Shown: in pieces, positions 34,475 to 42,426 of the stretch
How the letters are laid out: every line of letters starts with the position of its first letter
Position numbering within the stretch: the stretch's first letter is position 1
Assembly: GCF_030553055.1 (NCBI RefSeq)
Contig: NZ_CP130713.1
Location: forward strand, 5,146,001 to 5,210,000
Source: Streptomyces sp. XD-27
Lineage (GTDB): Bacteria; Actinomycetota; Actinomycetes; Streptomycetales; Streptomycetaceae
DNA: 64,000 nt
Direction: 5' to 3'
Position numbers and translations under genes: made by a program
Notes under the pieces: generated by a model
Database searches by the model: none
Seen by the model: only the letters and a program-made list of their open reading frames with translations
What the model was told of the DNA's origin: nothing

Positions 34475-35829
34475 GCCTCCGTGCGCGGATCGCCGCGCCC
34501 GAGTCCCCGGCCGAGGGCCGTCAGGACGGCCACCTGGTCGCCGTCTACCGCACCAAGCTGCTGGAGGAGATCGACCTCGCCGAGATGTCCTCGCTGGCTG
34601 CCGCCGAGCGGCGCACCCGGCTGGAGCGCGTCCTCGGCCACATCATCAGCCGCGAGGGCCCGGTGCTGTCCACCGCCGAGCGCGACCGGCTCATCCGTCG
34701 GGTCGTGGACGAGGCGCTGGGCCTCGGCGTCCTCGAACCGCTCCTCGAAGACGCCTCCATCACCGAGATCATGGTCAACGGGCCGGACCAGATCTTCGTG
34801 GAGCGGGCGGGCCGCGTCGAGCTGGTGCCCGTGCGCTTCGCGTCCGAGGAGCAGCTGATGCAGACCATCGAACGCATCGTCTCCACCGTCAACCGGCGGG
34901 TGGACGAGTCGAATCCGATGGTGGACGCCCGGCTGCCCAGCGGCGAGCGCGTCAACGTCATCATCCCGCCGCTCTCCCTGACCGGCGCCACCCTCACCAT
35001 CCGCCGCTTCCCGCGCGCCTACACGCTCGGCGAGCTGATCGGGATGGGCACGCTCGACGAGCAGATGACGCTGCTGCTGGCCGCGCTGGTGCGGGCCAAG
35101 TTCAACGTCCTGGTCTCCGGGCCCACCGGCTCCGGCAAGACCACCCTGCTCAACGCCCTGTCGGGGCTCATCCCCGAGGGGGAGCGGATCATCACCGTCG
35201 AGGACGCCGCCGAACTCCAGCTCCAGCAGGCCCACGTGGTCCGGCTGGAGTCCCGGCCGCCCAACGTCGAGGGCAAGGGGCGGATCACCATCCGCGACCT
35301 CGTACGCAACTCGCTGCGCATGCGGCCGGACCGCATCATCGTCGGCGAGGTGCGCGGCGGCGAGACCCTCGACATGCTCCAGGCCATGTCCACCGGCCAC
35401 GACGGGTCGTTGGCCACCGTGCACGCCAACAGCGCCGAGGACGCGCTGATGCGGCTGCAGACGCTGGCCTCCATGTCCGAGGTCGCCGTGCCGTACGAGG
35501 CGCTGCGCGACCAGATCAACAGCGCCGTCGACTGCGTCGTCCAGCTCGCCCGGCACGCCGACGGCTCCCGCAAGGTGAGCGAGATCGCGCTGCTCGACAG
35601 CCACGGCCACGAGGAGTACCGGATCACCACCGTCTGCCGTTTCGAGACCCAGCCGATCGGCGCCGACCGGGTCGTACACGGCCGTTTCGGGCACTTCCCG
35701 CTCTCCGAACGGGCCGCGACCCGGCTGCGCCTGGCGGGCGAGCCCGTCCCGCCCGCCTTCGGCGTCGCCGCCTCCCCGGCCCAGCTGACCACCCGCGGCA
35801 CCGGGACCGACCGCCGGGGGCCCGTATGA
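34471..35829 (+). CDS. tadA: TadA/CpaF pilus assembly ATPase
   Basis: 452 residues. Secretion ATPase of the GspE/VirB11 superfamily that powers pilus assembly at the cytoplasmic membrane. N-terminal helical domain (LERVLGHIISREGPVLSTAERDRLIRRVVDEALGLGVLEPLL), then EIMVNGPDQIFVERAGRVE, Walker A VLVSGPTGSGKTTLLNALSG (about residue 220), Asp box IITVEDAAELQL, Walker B DRIIVGEVRGGETLDMLQAM and His box STGHDGSLATVHANSAEDAL. Translationally coupled to both neighbours by ATGA overlaps. Confidence 0.95.
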   Translation: MSLRARIAAPESPAEGRQDGHLVAVYRTKLLEEIDLAEMSSLAAAERRTRLERVLGHIISREGPVLSTAERDRLIRRVVDEALGLGVLEPLLEDASITEIMVNGPDQIFVERAGRVELVPVRFASEEQLMQTIERIVSTVNRRVDESNPMVDARLPSGERVNVIIPPLSLTGATLTIRRFPRAYTLGELIGMGTLDEQMTLLLAALVRAKFNVLVSGPTGSGKTTLLNALSGLIPEGERIITVEDAAELQLQQAHVVRLESRPPNVEGKGRITIRDLVRNSLRMRPDRIIVGEVRGGETLDMLQAMSTGHDGSLATVHANSAEDALMRLQTLASMSEVAVPYEALRDQINSAVDCVVQLARHADGSRKVSEIALLDSHGHEEYRITTVCRFETQPIGADRVVHGRFGHFPLSERAATRLRLAGEPVPPAFGVAASPAQLTTRGTGTDRRGPV

Positions 35830-36761
35830 CCGACGTCGCGCTCCTCACCCTGGGCGGCACCGTGCTGTGCGGCGCGCTGGCCGTCGCCGGAGTCCAGCTG
35901 TACGCCTCCGGGCGCGCCCAGCGCCAGGCCCTCGTCGACCGGCTGTCCGACACCGGCCCGGCCCCGGCCGCACCGGCGCGCCGCTTCGCCGGCCTGGACC
36001 GGTGGCTGCGCGGCACCGGGCCCGGCCGGCGGCTGGCGCGGCGGCTGGCCGCCACCGGGCTCGACCTGACTCCCGGGGAGTTCGTCGCGTACACCGCGCT
36101 GGCCGCCGCCGGGCTGTGGCTGGTCGCCGCCGCCGCGCTCGCGGCCTTCTTCGGCCCGATCGCCGCGGTCGTGACCGTCTGGTCGGCGTTCGCCTACCTC
36201 AACTGGCAGCGGCAGAAGCGGATCGAGAGGTTCATCAACCAGCTTCCGGAGCTGTCCCGCATCCTCGCCAACGCCACCCAGGCCGGGCTCGCGCTGCGTA
36301 CCGCCCTGGGCATGGCGGCCGACGAGATGGAGGCCCCGGCGGGCGAGGAGCTGGCCAAGGTCGCCGCCAAGCTCGCCGTCGGCCACTCCGTCGACGACGC
36401 GCTGGGCGAGCTCGCCGAGCGGCTGCCCTCCCGCGAACTCGTCGTCCTCGTCACCACCTTGGTGCTGTCCAACCGCGCGGGCGGCACCGTCGTCTCCTCG
36501 CTGCGCAACCTCACCCAGACCCTGGAGGAGCGCAAGGAGACCCGCCGCGAGGTCCGCACCCAGCTCTCCCAGGTCACCGTCACCGCCTACGTCGTCCCGC
36601 TGATGGGTGTGGGCACCCTGCTGCTGATGGACAAGATCGCGCCCGGCTCCATCGAGCGCATGACGTCGGACTTCTGGGGCCAGGCGGCGGTGGTCGTGGC
36701 CTTCGCGCTGTACGGGCTGGGGTTCTTCCTCATCCGCCGGCTGTCGAAGATCGATGTGTAG
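35826..36761 (+). CDS. tadB: TadB-like pilus membrane protein (GspF family)
   Basis: 311 residues, ATGA overlap with tadA. N-terminal helix VALLTLGGTVLCGALAVAGVQ, central helices around YTALAAAGLWLVAAAALAAFF and IAAVVTVWSAFAYLNW, then the cytoplasmic T2SSF domain FINQLPELSRILANATQAGLALRTALGMAADEM ... LVTTLVLSNRAGGTVVSSLRNL, and C-terminal helices (VTAYVVPLMGVGTLLLM, AAVVVAFALYGLGFFLI). Inner-membrane platform protein partnering TadA and TadC. Confidence 0.93.
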   Translation: MTDVALLTLGGTVLCGALAVAGVQLYASGRAQRQALVDRLSDTGPAPAAPARRFAGLDRWLRGTGPGRRLARRLAATGLDLTPGEFVAYTALAAAGLWLVAAAALAAFFGPIAAVVTVWSAFAYLNWQRQKRIERFINQLPELSRILANATQAGLALRTALGMAADEMEAPAGEELAKVAAKLAVGHSVDDALGELAERLPSRELVVLVTTLVLSNRAGGTVVSSLRNLTQTLEERKETRREVRTQLSQVTVTAYVVPLMGVGTLLLMDKIAPGSIERMTSDFWGQAAVVVAFALYGLGFFLIRRLSKIDV

Positions 36762-36782
36762 GGGCAGGGGGACGACGGACCG

Positions 36783-37679
36783 ATGACGGGACTGGGCTTC
36801 CTTCTCGCGCTGGCCATGGGCCTGTCCGTGGCGGGCATCGCCTACGGCGTCGCGCTGTGCCGCAGCGAGGCCAAGCTGCCGCCCGACCTCGCGGTCGCCC
36901 TGGAGGTCGGCGCGACCCGCACCACCGCCGTCGGCTCGGCGCTGGACCGGCTGGGCATGCGCTGGGCCCCGCTGGTGCTGCGGCTGATGGGCGACAAGCG
37001 GGTGGCCAGGGTCCGCCGCCGGATCGACCTCGCGGGCAACCCCGGCGGCCTGACCGTGGACCGCTACGCCGCGCGCCGCGCGGTGTACGGGGTGCTGGGC
37101 TTCGGCGGCGCGGTGGTGATGCTGACGGAGGGCCAGCTGCTGCTGGCGGTCCTGATGGTCGCCTTCGGGCTGTTCTGGATCGAGGTGGGCATCTGGGCGG
37201 CGGTCCGCGAACGGAAGGACGCGATCGAGCGGACGCTGCCCGACTTCCTCGACGTGCTCGCGGTCGTGGTCAGCGCGGGCCTGAGCTTCCGGCAGGCGCT
37301 GGACCGGGTCGCCGAGCGGTACGAGGGGCCGTGGGCGGACGAACTGCGTATCACCCTCCGCCAGATGGACATGGGCGTCAGCCGCCGCCAGGCCTTCGAG
37401 GAACTGCGCAAGCGCAACGACTCCGAACAGGTCGCCCAGTTCGTCACGGCCCTCCAGCAGGGCGAGGAGCTGGGCGCGCCGATCGTCGACACGCTCATCG
37501 CCATCGCGAACGACATGCGCCGTACGGACGCGCAGAACGCGCGGCGCCGGGCGGCCCGCGCCGTACCGAAGGCGACGATGGTCATCACCACCTTCATGGT
37601 GCCGGGGACGATGGTCCTCCTCGTCGCGGGCTTCTTCCTCGGCTCCGGCACCGACTTCGGCTCTGTTACGGGAGAATGA
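36783..37679 (+). CDS. tadC: TadC-like pilus membrane protein (GspF family)
   Basis: 298 residues, starting 21 bp after tadB. Signature T2SSF sequence RTLPDFLDVLAVVVSAGLSFRQALDRVAERYEGPWADELRITLRQMDMGVSRRQAFEELRKRN, with FVTALQQGEELGAPIVDTL following. Transmembrane segments at the N-terminus (GLGFLLALAMGLSVAGIAYG), in the middle (YGVLGFGGAVVMLTEGQLLLAVLMVAFGLFWIEVGIWAAV) and at the C-terminus (TMVITTFMVPGTMVLLVAGFFLG). Second platform protein. Its stop sits in GGAGAATGACG, so a short frame could start right on it. Confidence 0.93.
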   Translation: MTGLGFLLALAMGLSVAGIAYGVALCRSEAKLPPDLAVALEVGATRTTAVGSALDRLGMRWAPLVLRLMGDKRVARVRRRIDLAGNPGGLTVDRYAARRAVYGVLGFGGAVVMLTEGQLLLAVLMVAFGLFWIEVGIWAAVRERKDAIERTLPDFLDVLAVVVSAGLSFRQALDRVAERYEGPWADELRITLRQMDMGVSRRQAFEELRKRNDSEQVAQFVTALQQGEELGAPIVDTLIAIANDMRRTDAQNARRRAARAVPKATMVITTFMVPGTMVLLVAGFFLGSGTDFGSVTGE

Positions 37680-38079
37680 CGCACATCACGGGGGCCATCA
37701 CGGGGAACGTCACGGGGAACATCACGGGGGGGTTGACGCACCACCCGGTACGAGAGGAGACCCCACGATGCCGGAGAACTCCCAGCACATCTCCGCGCAC
37801 CACGACCAGCTCGGCACGACGGCGGCGGTCCCGAAAGCGTTGCCGTCGGAGCAAGAGTCTTCGCGTATGCAACGAGGTGTGGCACAGTCGACCTCGCGCC
37901 ACCCCGTGTCCCCGGAGCCGGGCGGCTCCGGGGAGCGGTCGGCCGCCGCGGGGAGGGGGTGAGAGAGGTGCGGGCACGCCGGGGGCCCTGTTCCGCCACT
38001 GGTGTTTCGTCGTACGTTTCTCGTGCCGCGAGCGGCGCCACGGGGGTTGAACAGCCGGCCCGGAGGGGGACGGCAACCC
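37680..38079. other. 400-bp spacer between tadC and the Flp pilin: repeats, hairpin, possible short ORFs
   Basis: 37683-37731 has four 12-bp repeats of (A/G)TCACGGGG-nnn (encoding ITGAITGNVTGNITGG in the frame of the ATGA at 37676). A perfect 10-bp hairpin CCCCGGAGCC (37910-37919) / GGCTCCGGGG (37924-37933) follows, then a GGAGGGGGA region before the pilin. A 64-codon ORF is listed separately. The layout suggests that pilin mRNA is made or stabilised separately from the assembly genes. Confidence 0.6.
37768..37962 (+). CDS. possible 64-residue small protein
   Basis: ATG at 37768 with GAGGAG 8 nt upstream. The first about 22 codons (MPENSQHISAHHDQLGTTAA) use almost only G/C third bases, as real genes here do; after that the bias is lost and the frame runs through the hairpin at 37910. 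No known domain. Could be a shortened gene whose end was replaced, or a chance ORF. Confidence 0.3.
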   Translation: MPENSQHISAHHDQLGTTAAVPKALPSEQESSRMQRGVAQSTSRHPVSPEPGGSGERSAAAGRG

Positions 38080-38094
38080 ATGAAGGGGAACACG

Positions 38095-38256
38095 ATGGGA
38101 AAGCGCGTTGTGGGGAACGACCGGGGACAGACCTCGATCGAGTACCTGGGCATCATCGCCGTGGTGGTGGCGATCATTCTGGTGCTGACGACGACGGACT
38201 TCGGCACCGCGATCGCGGACGCGATCACCGACCAGATCACCAAGATCACGGGCTGA
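38095..38256 (+). CDS. flp: Flp/Fap-type prepilin (major Tad pilin)
   Basis: 53 residues from the ATG at 38095 (AAGGGGA 5 nt upstream); an ATG at 38080 would add five residues. Leader KRVVGNDRG followed by QTSIEYLGIIAVVVAIILVL: cleavage expected after the Gly, leaving Glu at +5 and Tyr at +6, the hallmark of Flp pilins. One hydrophobic helix, then a short polar tail DFGTAIADAITDQITKITG. Processed by an A24 prepilin peptidase (candidate at 42849) and assembled by TadA/B/C. Confidence 0.92.
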   Translation: MGKRVVGNDRGQTSIEYLGIIAVVVAIILVLTTTDFGTAIADAITDQITKITG

Positions 38257-38264
38257 CCCCGCGG

Positions 38265-38909
38265 GTGAAAGCGCACCATCGGCACGGCGACGCGGGGCAG
38301 GCGTTCCCCATCTACATCACGGCGGTGGCCGGACTGCTCTTCCTCGCCCTCGTCTTCTTCGCGGTCGGGCAGGCCGGTGCCGCCCGCAACGGCGGGCAGA
38401 CGGCCGCCGACGCCGCCGCGCTCGCGGCGGCCCAGAACTACCGCGACCAGCTCCGGACAAGCCTCCAGAAGGCCATCGGGTCCGGCGGCCGGGACTGGAG
38501 CGACATCCTGGCCGGCCGAGGGGTCCGGGCGGACGGCGCGTGCGACGACGCGCGGTGGTTCGCGGGCCGGAACGACGCGGACGTGACCGCGTGCCGACCG
38601 GGCTACCTGCCGGCGTCCTTCACCGTGACCGTCAGGACCCGGCACACCGTCGGCAAGTCCGTGGTCCCCGGTACGGAGCGCAGGCACGCGACGGCGAAGG
38701 CCAAGGCGGTGGTCGAACCGCGCTGTGCGCCCAGCGGCCCGGTGACGCTCCCGACCCCGGAGGAGAGCGAGGACGGGAAGGCCCCCAGCAAGAAGGACAA
38801 GGGCAAGGGCGACGGGGGAAACGGCAAGGGCGAGGACGGCGGGGCAAGGGCGAGGACAAGGACGAGGAGAAGCCGCAGGTCGGCCTCAGGTGCGACGGCC
38901 GCGACCTGA
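38265..38909 (+). CDS. TadG-like pilus-associated protein, frameshifted near its end
   Basis: 214 residues as encoded, from a GTG at 38265, 8 bp after the pilin stop. N-terminal helix GQAFPIYITAVAGLLFLALVFFAVGQAGAARNGGQTAADAAALAAAQ, the pattern of putative Flp pilus-assembly TadG N-terminal domains. An extracytoplasmic region with Cys (GACDDARWF, VTACRPGY, EPRCAPSG) and a Lys/Gly/Asp-rich linker (SKKDKGKGDGGNGKG) follows. At about 38840 the frame changes: as given it ends in an Arg/Thr-rich junk tail at 38909, while the next frame continues the linker and a well-coded domain to 38980. One missing G restores the full protein (about 238 residues). Confidence 0.8.
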   Translation: MKAHHRHGDAGQAFPIYITAVAGLLFLALVFFAVGQAGAARNGGQTAADAAALAAAQNYRDQLRTSLQKAIGSGGRDWSDILAGRGVRADGACDDARWFAGRNDADVTACRPGYLPASFTVTVRTRHTVGKSVVPGTERRHATAKAKAVVEPRCAPSGPVTLPTPEESEDGKAPSKKDKGKGDGGNGKGEDGGARARTRTRRSRRSASGATAAT

Positions 38910-38980
38910 CCATCGACCCCGCGCGGCCCGACGCCTTCCCGGAGGCGAGGGACCTGTTCCGGGTCAGCCTCGCCGACTGA
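38840..38980 (+). other. out-of-frame C-terminus of the TadG-like protein
   Basis: In the -1 frame relative to the gene above, the sequence reads KGEDKDEEKPQVGLRCDGRD, then LTIDPARPDAFPEARDLFRV and SLAD-stop with strong GC3 bias. The junction is a GGGG run at about 38840-38843, where GGGGG would be needed. Confidence 0.7.
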
Positions 38981-39015
38981 CCAGCGATCGACAAGCAGCG
39001 AAGGACAGCCATTTG

Positions 39016-39633
39016 ATGAGCGTGCGGCGCGGGACGAGGGCCTGGACGGGCACGGCTGCGGCGTTACTCGCGGCCTGCATGGCGTTCGCCACGGCCGGCT
39101 GCGGCGGCGGGGACGGGGACGGTGACGAGGCGGGCACGGAGACGCCGCGGCCGTCCGCCGACGCCACGGGACATCAGGATCACCGGCCCAGTGAGCGACC
39201 GGCCGAGACGCCGGACCGGACGCCGGGGGACGAGTCGAGCGAGGTGATCGGCGAGGCCGAGGGGCCGGACGGCATCGTGCTGTCGATCCGGTCGGCCACG
39301 CGTGACGACGGCGGCTTCGTCACCGTCAGCGGTGCGGTGGCCAACAACGGCGACCGCACCTTCAACGCCTCCCGGTGGCGCTCCAGCGAGACGGACGTCA
39401 AGTCCCGGTCCTCGATCTCGGGCGCCTCCCTGGTGGACCAGCGGGGCAAGAAGCGCTACCTGATCCTGCGGGACACGGACGGCGAATGCCTGTGTACGAC
39501 GGGTCTGGCCAATCTCAGGCCGGGCGAGAGCCGCCCCGTCTTCGCGCAGTTCCCGTCACCGCCCGCCGATGTCACGCGCGTCGACTTCCAGTTGCCCACC
39601 ATGCCGTCCATCAGCATCGAGATCGCCGGGTGA
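39016..39633 (+). CDS. lipoprotein of the Tad locus
   Basis: 205 residues from the ATG at 39016. Signal peptide with lipobox: AALLAACMAFATAGC-GGGDGDG, so the Cys near residue 29 should be lipidated. A low-complexity Asp/Pro/Thr-rich linker leads to a beta-rich domain (GIVLSIRSATRDDGGFVTVSGAVANNGDRTFNASRWRSSE ... LANLRPGESRPVFAQFPSPPADVTRVDFQLP) like immunoglobulin-type extracellular domains. Followed 7 bp later by the OmpA-domain gene, so an operon. May anchor pilus components at the cell surface; role inferred from context. Confidence 0.85.
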   Translation: MSVRRGTRAWTGTAAALLAACMAFATAGCGGGDGDGDEAGTETPRPSADATGHQDHRPSERPAETPDRTPGDESSEVIGEAEGPDGIVLSIRSATRDDGGFVTVSGAVANNGDRTFNASRWRSSETDVKSRSSISGASLVDQRGKKRYLILRDTDGECLCTTGLANLRPGESRPVFAQFPSPPADVTRVDFQLPTMPSISIEIAG

Positions 39634-39640
39634 GCGGGGC

Positions 39641-40282
39641 ATGACCAGGACCCAGGCCCTGACCGGGAGCCGCGCACGCCGCGGGACGGCCGCGTCTGCC
39701 GTCGTGTCCGCCGTCGTCTCCGCCGCGCTCGTCACCGCCGTGCCCGCCCCCGCCCGCGCGGACAACGGCCCCGGCGCGCCCGCGGACACCACACCCCCGG
39801 TGCGGATCGACGCCCGCGACCCCGATCTGCGACTGGCGGAGGACGCGACCCTCGCGCCCGGACGGGTCCTCGACATCAAGTCCGTCGTCGAGACGGACGA
39901 CGGCGAGGAGCGCCGCGAGGACACCAACGCGAAGGTGAAGTTCGCCCTCCAGGCCGAGGTGCTCTTCGACAAGGACAGCGCCGGGCTCAGCGGCGAGGCC
40001 ACCGCGCGGATCGCGGCGATCGCCGACGAGATCAAGCGGCAGGGCGCCACGAACGTCCGGGTCTTCGGCTTCACCGACAGCCTGGGCTCCTCGGCCCACG
40101 GCGACACGCTCTCGAAGAAGCGCGCCGACGCCGTACAGCGGCAGCTCGCCAAGGGCCTTGACGCCACGGTGCGTTACGAGATCCGCGGCTACGGGGAGCT
40201 GTACCCGATCGCGGACAACTCCACCGAGCAGGGCCGCACGAAGAACCGCCGGGTCGAGGTGAGCTTCGCCCGCGGCGCGTGA
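39641..40282 (+). CDS. secreted OmpA-family (peptidoglycan-binding) protein
   Basis: 213 residues. Signal peptide (RRGTAASAVVSAVVSAALVTAVPAPARADN), a short mature N-terminal region, then an OmpA/MotB C-like domain: LQAEVLFDKDSAGLSGEATARIAAIADEIKRQGATNVRVFGFTDSLGSSAHGDTLSKKRADAVQRQLAKGL and the closing GYGELYPIADNSTEQGRTKNRRVEV. The TD..(G/S)....N/L..LS..RA pattern with R in NRRVEV binds diaminopimelate of peptidoglycan. In Gram-negative Tad loci an OmpA-type protein (TadG or a separate one) helps hold the apparatus in the wall; the same role is likely here. Confidence 0.92.
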   Translation: MTRTQALTGSRARRGTAASAVVSAVVSAALVTAVPAPARADNGPGAPADTTPPVRIDARDPDLRLAEDATLAPGRVLDIKSVVETDDGEERREDTNAKVKFALQAEVLFDKDSAGLSGEATARIAAIADEIKRQGATNVRVFGFTDSLGSSAHGDTLSKKRADAVQRQLAKGLDATVRYEIRGYGELYPIADNSTEQGRTKNRRVEVSFARGA

Positions 40283-40382
40283 ACCGCGGTACGTGGACCG
40301 ATGAAGGGTGCCGCGGGCTGATCCAGGATTCGGCATCGAAGGATTCTGTATCGATCGATCCAAAACATGGTACGGTCACGAC

Positions 40383-40979
40383 ATGGCCCGACCGAGGATG
40401 TTCGACGAGGAGCGGGCGGTCGACGCCGCGCTGGAGGCGTTCTGGGCCGCCGGGTACGAGGCGACGTCGACGCAGGACCTGTGCGACGCCACCGGCCTGG
40501 GGCGCAGCAGCGTCTACAACACCTTCAAGAGCAAGCATGACCTCTTCCGGCGCGCCCTGGCCCGCTACATGGAGCGCAGGAACGCGTGGCTGTCCGACCT
40601 GCTGGAGAGCGAGCTGCCCCTGCGGGAGAAGGTCCGCACCCTGCTGTACGCCGTCGTCGACGAGGAGTGCGGGGAGGGAGCGGACCCCTGGGCCGCCGCC
40701 GGGCGCGGCTGCCTGGTCGTCAACACCGCGGTGGAGCTGTCCGACCGGGACCCGGAGATCGCGGAGCAGCTGCGCCGCGACTACCAGGTCCGGTTCACGG
40801 CGCTGCGGGCGGCGTTCGAGTCCGCGCGGCGGGACGGCGACCTCGTGTCCGGCGGGGATCCGGGCGCGCTCGCCCACTTCGTCATCGCGAGCGTCGGCGG
40901 GATGCGCGTGTCGGCGCGGGCCGGCGCCGGGCGCGCCGAGCTGACCGCCATCGCGGACACGGCGGTGGCAGCGCTCTAG
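40383..40979 (+). CDS. TetR/AcrR-family transcriptional regulator
   Basis: 198 residues from the ATG at 40383 (MARPRMFDEERAVDAALEAFW). DNA-binding HTH: GYEATSTQDLCDATGLGRSSVYNTFKSKHDLF (recognition helix GRSSVYNTF). The C-terminal ligand domain contains GRGCLVVNTAVELSDRDPEIAEQLRRDY, the pattern of the TetR_C subfamily that often controls adjacent drug or quinone-type transporters and reductases. It precedes the MFS gene on the same strand, with 23-bp direct repeats between them. It interrupts the Tad genes and the prepilin peptidase. Confidence 0.92.
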   Translation: MARPRMFDEERAVDAALEAFWAAGYEATSTQDLCDATGLGRSSVYNTFKSKHDLFRRALARYMERRNAWLSDLLESELPLREKVRTLLYAVVDEECGEGADPWAAAGRGCLVVNTAVELSDRDPEIAEQLRRDYQVRFTALRAAFESARRDGDLVSGGDPGALAHFVIASVGGMRVSARAGAGRAELTAIADTAVAAL

Positions 40980-41047
40980 GCCGCTCGCCCGTCCTGTAGG
41001 GCCCTGACCCTCCTGCCGGGAGGGCGGCCTCCGCGCGCCCACGTTAT

Positions 41048-41093
41048 GTACTGCTCGTTTCAAAACTTGTGCACTGCCCGTTTCAACACTTGT
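41048..41093. repeat. two 23-bp direct repeats before the MFS gene
   Basis: 41048-41070 and 41071-41093 match at 19 of 23 positions (core CTGC(T/C)CGTTTCAA(A/C)ACTTGTG). They lie just upstream of the MFS start and share AAAAC(A/T)TG with the tetR upstream region (CCAAAACATGG near 40363), so they are candidate TetR operators. Confidence 0.5.
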
Positions 41094-41106
41094 GAGGGAT
41101 CGATCC

Positions 41107-42426
41107 GTGCCAGTCGCCGTCTACATACTCGGCCTGGGCATCTTCGCCCAGGGCACCTCCGAGTTCATGCTCTCCGGGCTGCTGCCCTCGCTCGCCGACG
41201 ACCTCGGCGTCTCCGTCCCCGACGCCGGGCTCCTGATCTCCGCCTTCGCCGTCGGGATGATCGTCGGGGCCCCGCTGCTGGCCGTCGCCACCCTGCGCTG
41301 GCCGCGCCGTACCGCCCTGGTGGTGTTCGAGGCGGTGTTCGCCGCGGGCCACGTGGTCGCCGCGCTCGCGCCCGGGTACGGGGTGCTCCTCGCCACCCGC
41401 GTGGTCAGCGCGATCGCGTACGCGGGGTTCTGGGCGGTGGCCGCCGTCACGGCCGTGAGCCTGGCGCCCGCAGGCGCCAAGGGGCGGGCCATGGCCGTCG
41501 TCTCCAGCGGGCTGAGCGCGGCCACCGTCGTCGGCGTGCCCGCCGGCACGTTCCTGGGCCAACACGCCGGATGGCGCGCGGCGTTCTGGGCCGTGGCCGC
41601 GCTGACCGTCCTGAGCCTGACCGCCGTCCTGGCCGTGCTGCCGGGCGGGCGGGGCACCGAGGCGGCGCCGCCCGCCCTGGGCCGCGAACTGGGCGCACTG
41701 CGCCGGGGGCGGCTGTGGCTGGCGTTCGGGACCACCGCGCTGAGCTTCGGCGCGGTGATGGCCTCCTTCGGCTACCTCGGCGCGCTGCTGGAGGAGACGA
41801 GCGGCATCGCGGAGGGCTGGGTGCCCGCCGTGCTCTCGCTCTTCGGCCTCGGCGCGTTCGCCGGACTGTCCGTCGGCGGGCGGATGGTGGACGCGCGCCC
41901 GTACCTCACCCATGTCATCGGGCTCAGCGGCCTGGTCGCGGTCTCCGCGGCGCTCGGACTCACCGCGACCAGCGCGCCGACGGCCGTCACCCTGGTGTTC
42001 CTCCTGGGCTTGGCCGGCTTCCTCACCCAGCCCGCGCTCGCTGCACGCGTGTTCACCATCGCGGGCGACGCCCCGACGCTGGCCGGGGCGCTCAACACCT
42101 CGGCCTTCAACGTCGGGATCACGGCCGCGCCCCTGCTCGGCGGCCTGGCCATCGGCACGGGCCGCGACTACGCCTCGGTGGCCTGGGTCGGCGCCGGACT
42201 CGCCGCGTTGGCACTGGTGGCCGTCGCGCTCGCGGCCCGGCTGGACGGGAGGGCGGTGTCGACGGCGGACGGCGGGGCGGTGTCGGCGGTGGACGGCGGG
42301 GTGGTCTCGACAGTGGCCGGCAGCGCCGACTCGGCGGTGGACGGCGAGGCCGGTTGGACGGAGACGCGTACGCCCGGCCGCACCCCCCAGCGCTCCAAGG
42401 CGCCCGCCTCGGCCTCCAGTACGTGA
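41107..42426 (+). CDS. MFS drug/metabolite efflux transporter
   Basis: 439 residues from a GTG at 41107 (GAGGGATC upstream; a GTG at 41092 is an alternative). Twelve transmembrane helices. N-terminal VAVYILGLGIFAQGTSEFMLSGLLPSLADDLGVSVPDAGLLISAFAVGMIVGAP matches the Cmx/CmlR and arabinose-efflux-type MFS, with motif C-like GLSAATVVGVPAGTFLGQHAGWRAAFW. After the last helix (AALALVAVALAARL) there is an unusual 55-residue tail of repeats (DGGAVSAVDGGVVSTVAG). This tail lies antisense to the end of the DUF192 gene. Likely controlled by the preceding TetR. Confidence 0.9.
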   Translation: MPVAVYILGLGIFAQGTSEFMLSGLLPSLADDLGVSVPDAGLLISAFAVGMIVGAPLLAVATLRWPRRTALVVFEAVFAAGHVVAALAPGYGVLLATRVVSAIAYAGFWAVAAVTAVSLAPAGAKGRAMAVVSSGLSAATVVGVPAGTFLGQHAGWRAAFWAVAALTVLSLTAVLAVLPGGRGTEAAPPALGRELGALRRGRLWLAFGTTALSFGAVMASFGYLGALLEETSGIAEGWVPAVLSLFGLGAFAGLSVGGRMVDARPYLTHVIGLSGLVAVSAALGLTATSAPTAVTLVFLLGLAGFLTQPALAARVFTIAGDAPTLAGALNTSAFNVGITAAPLLGGLAIGTGRDYASVAWVGAGLAALALVAVALAARLDGRAVSTADGGAVSAVDGGVVSTVAGSADSAVDGEAGWTETRTPGRTPQRSKAPASASST

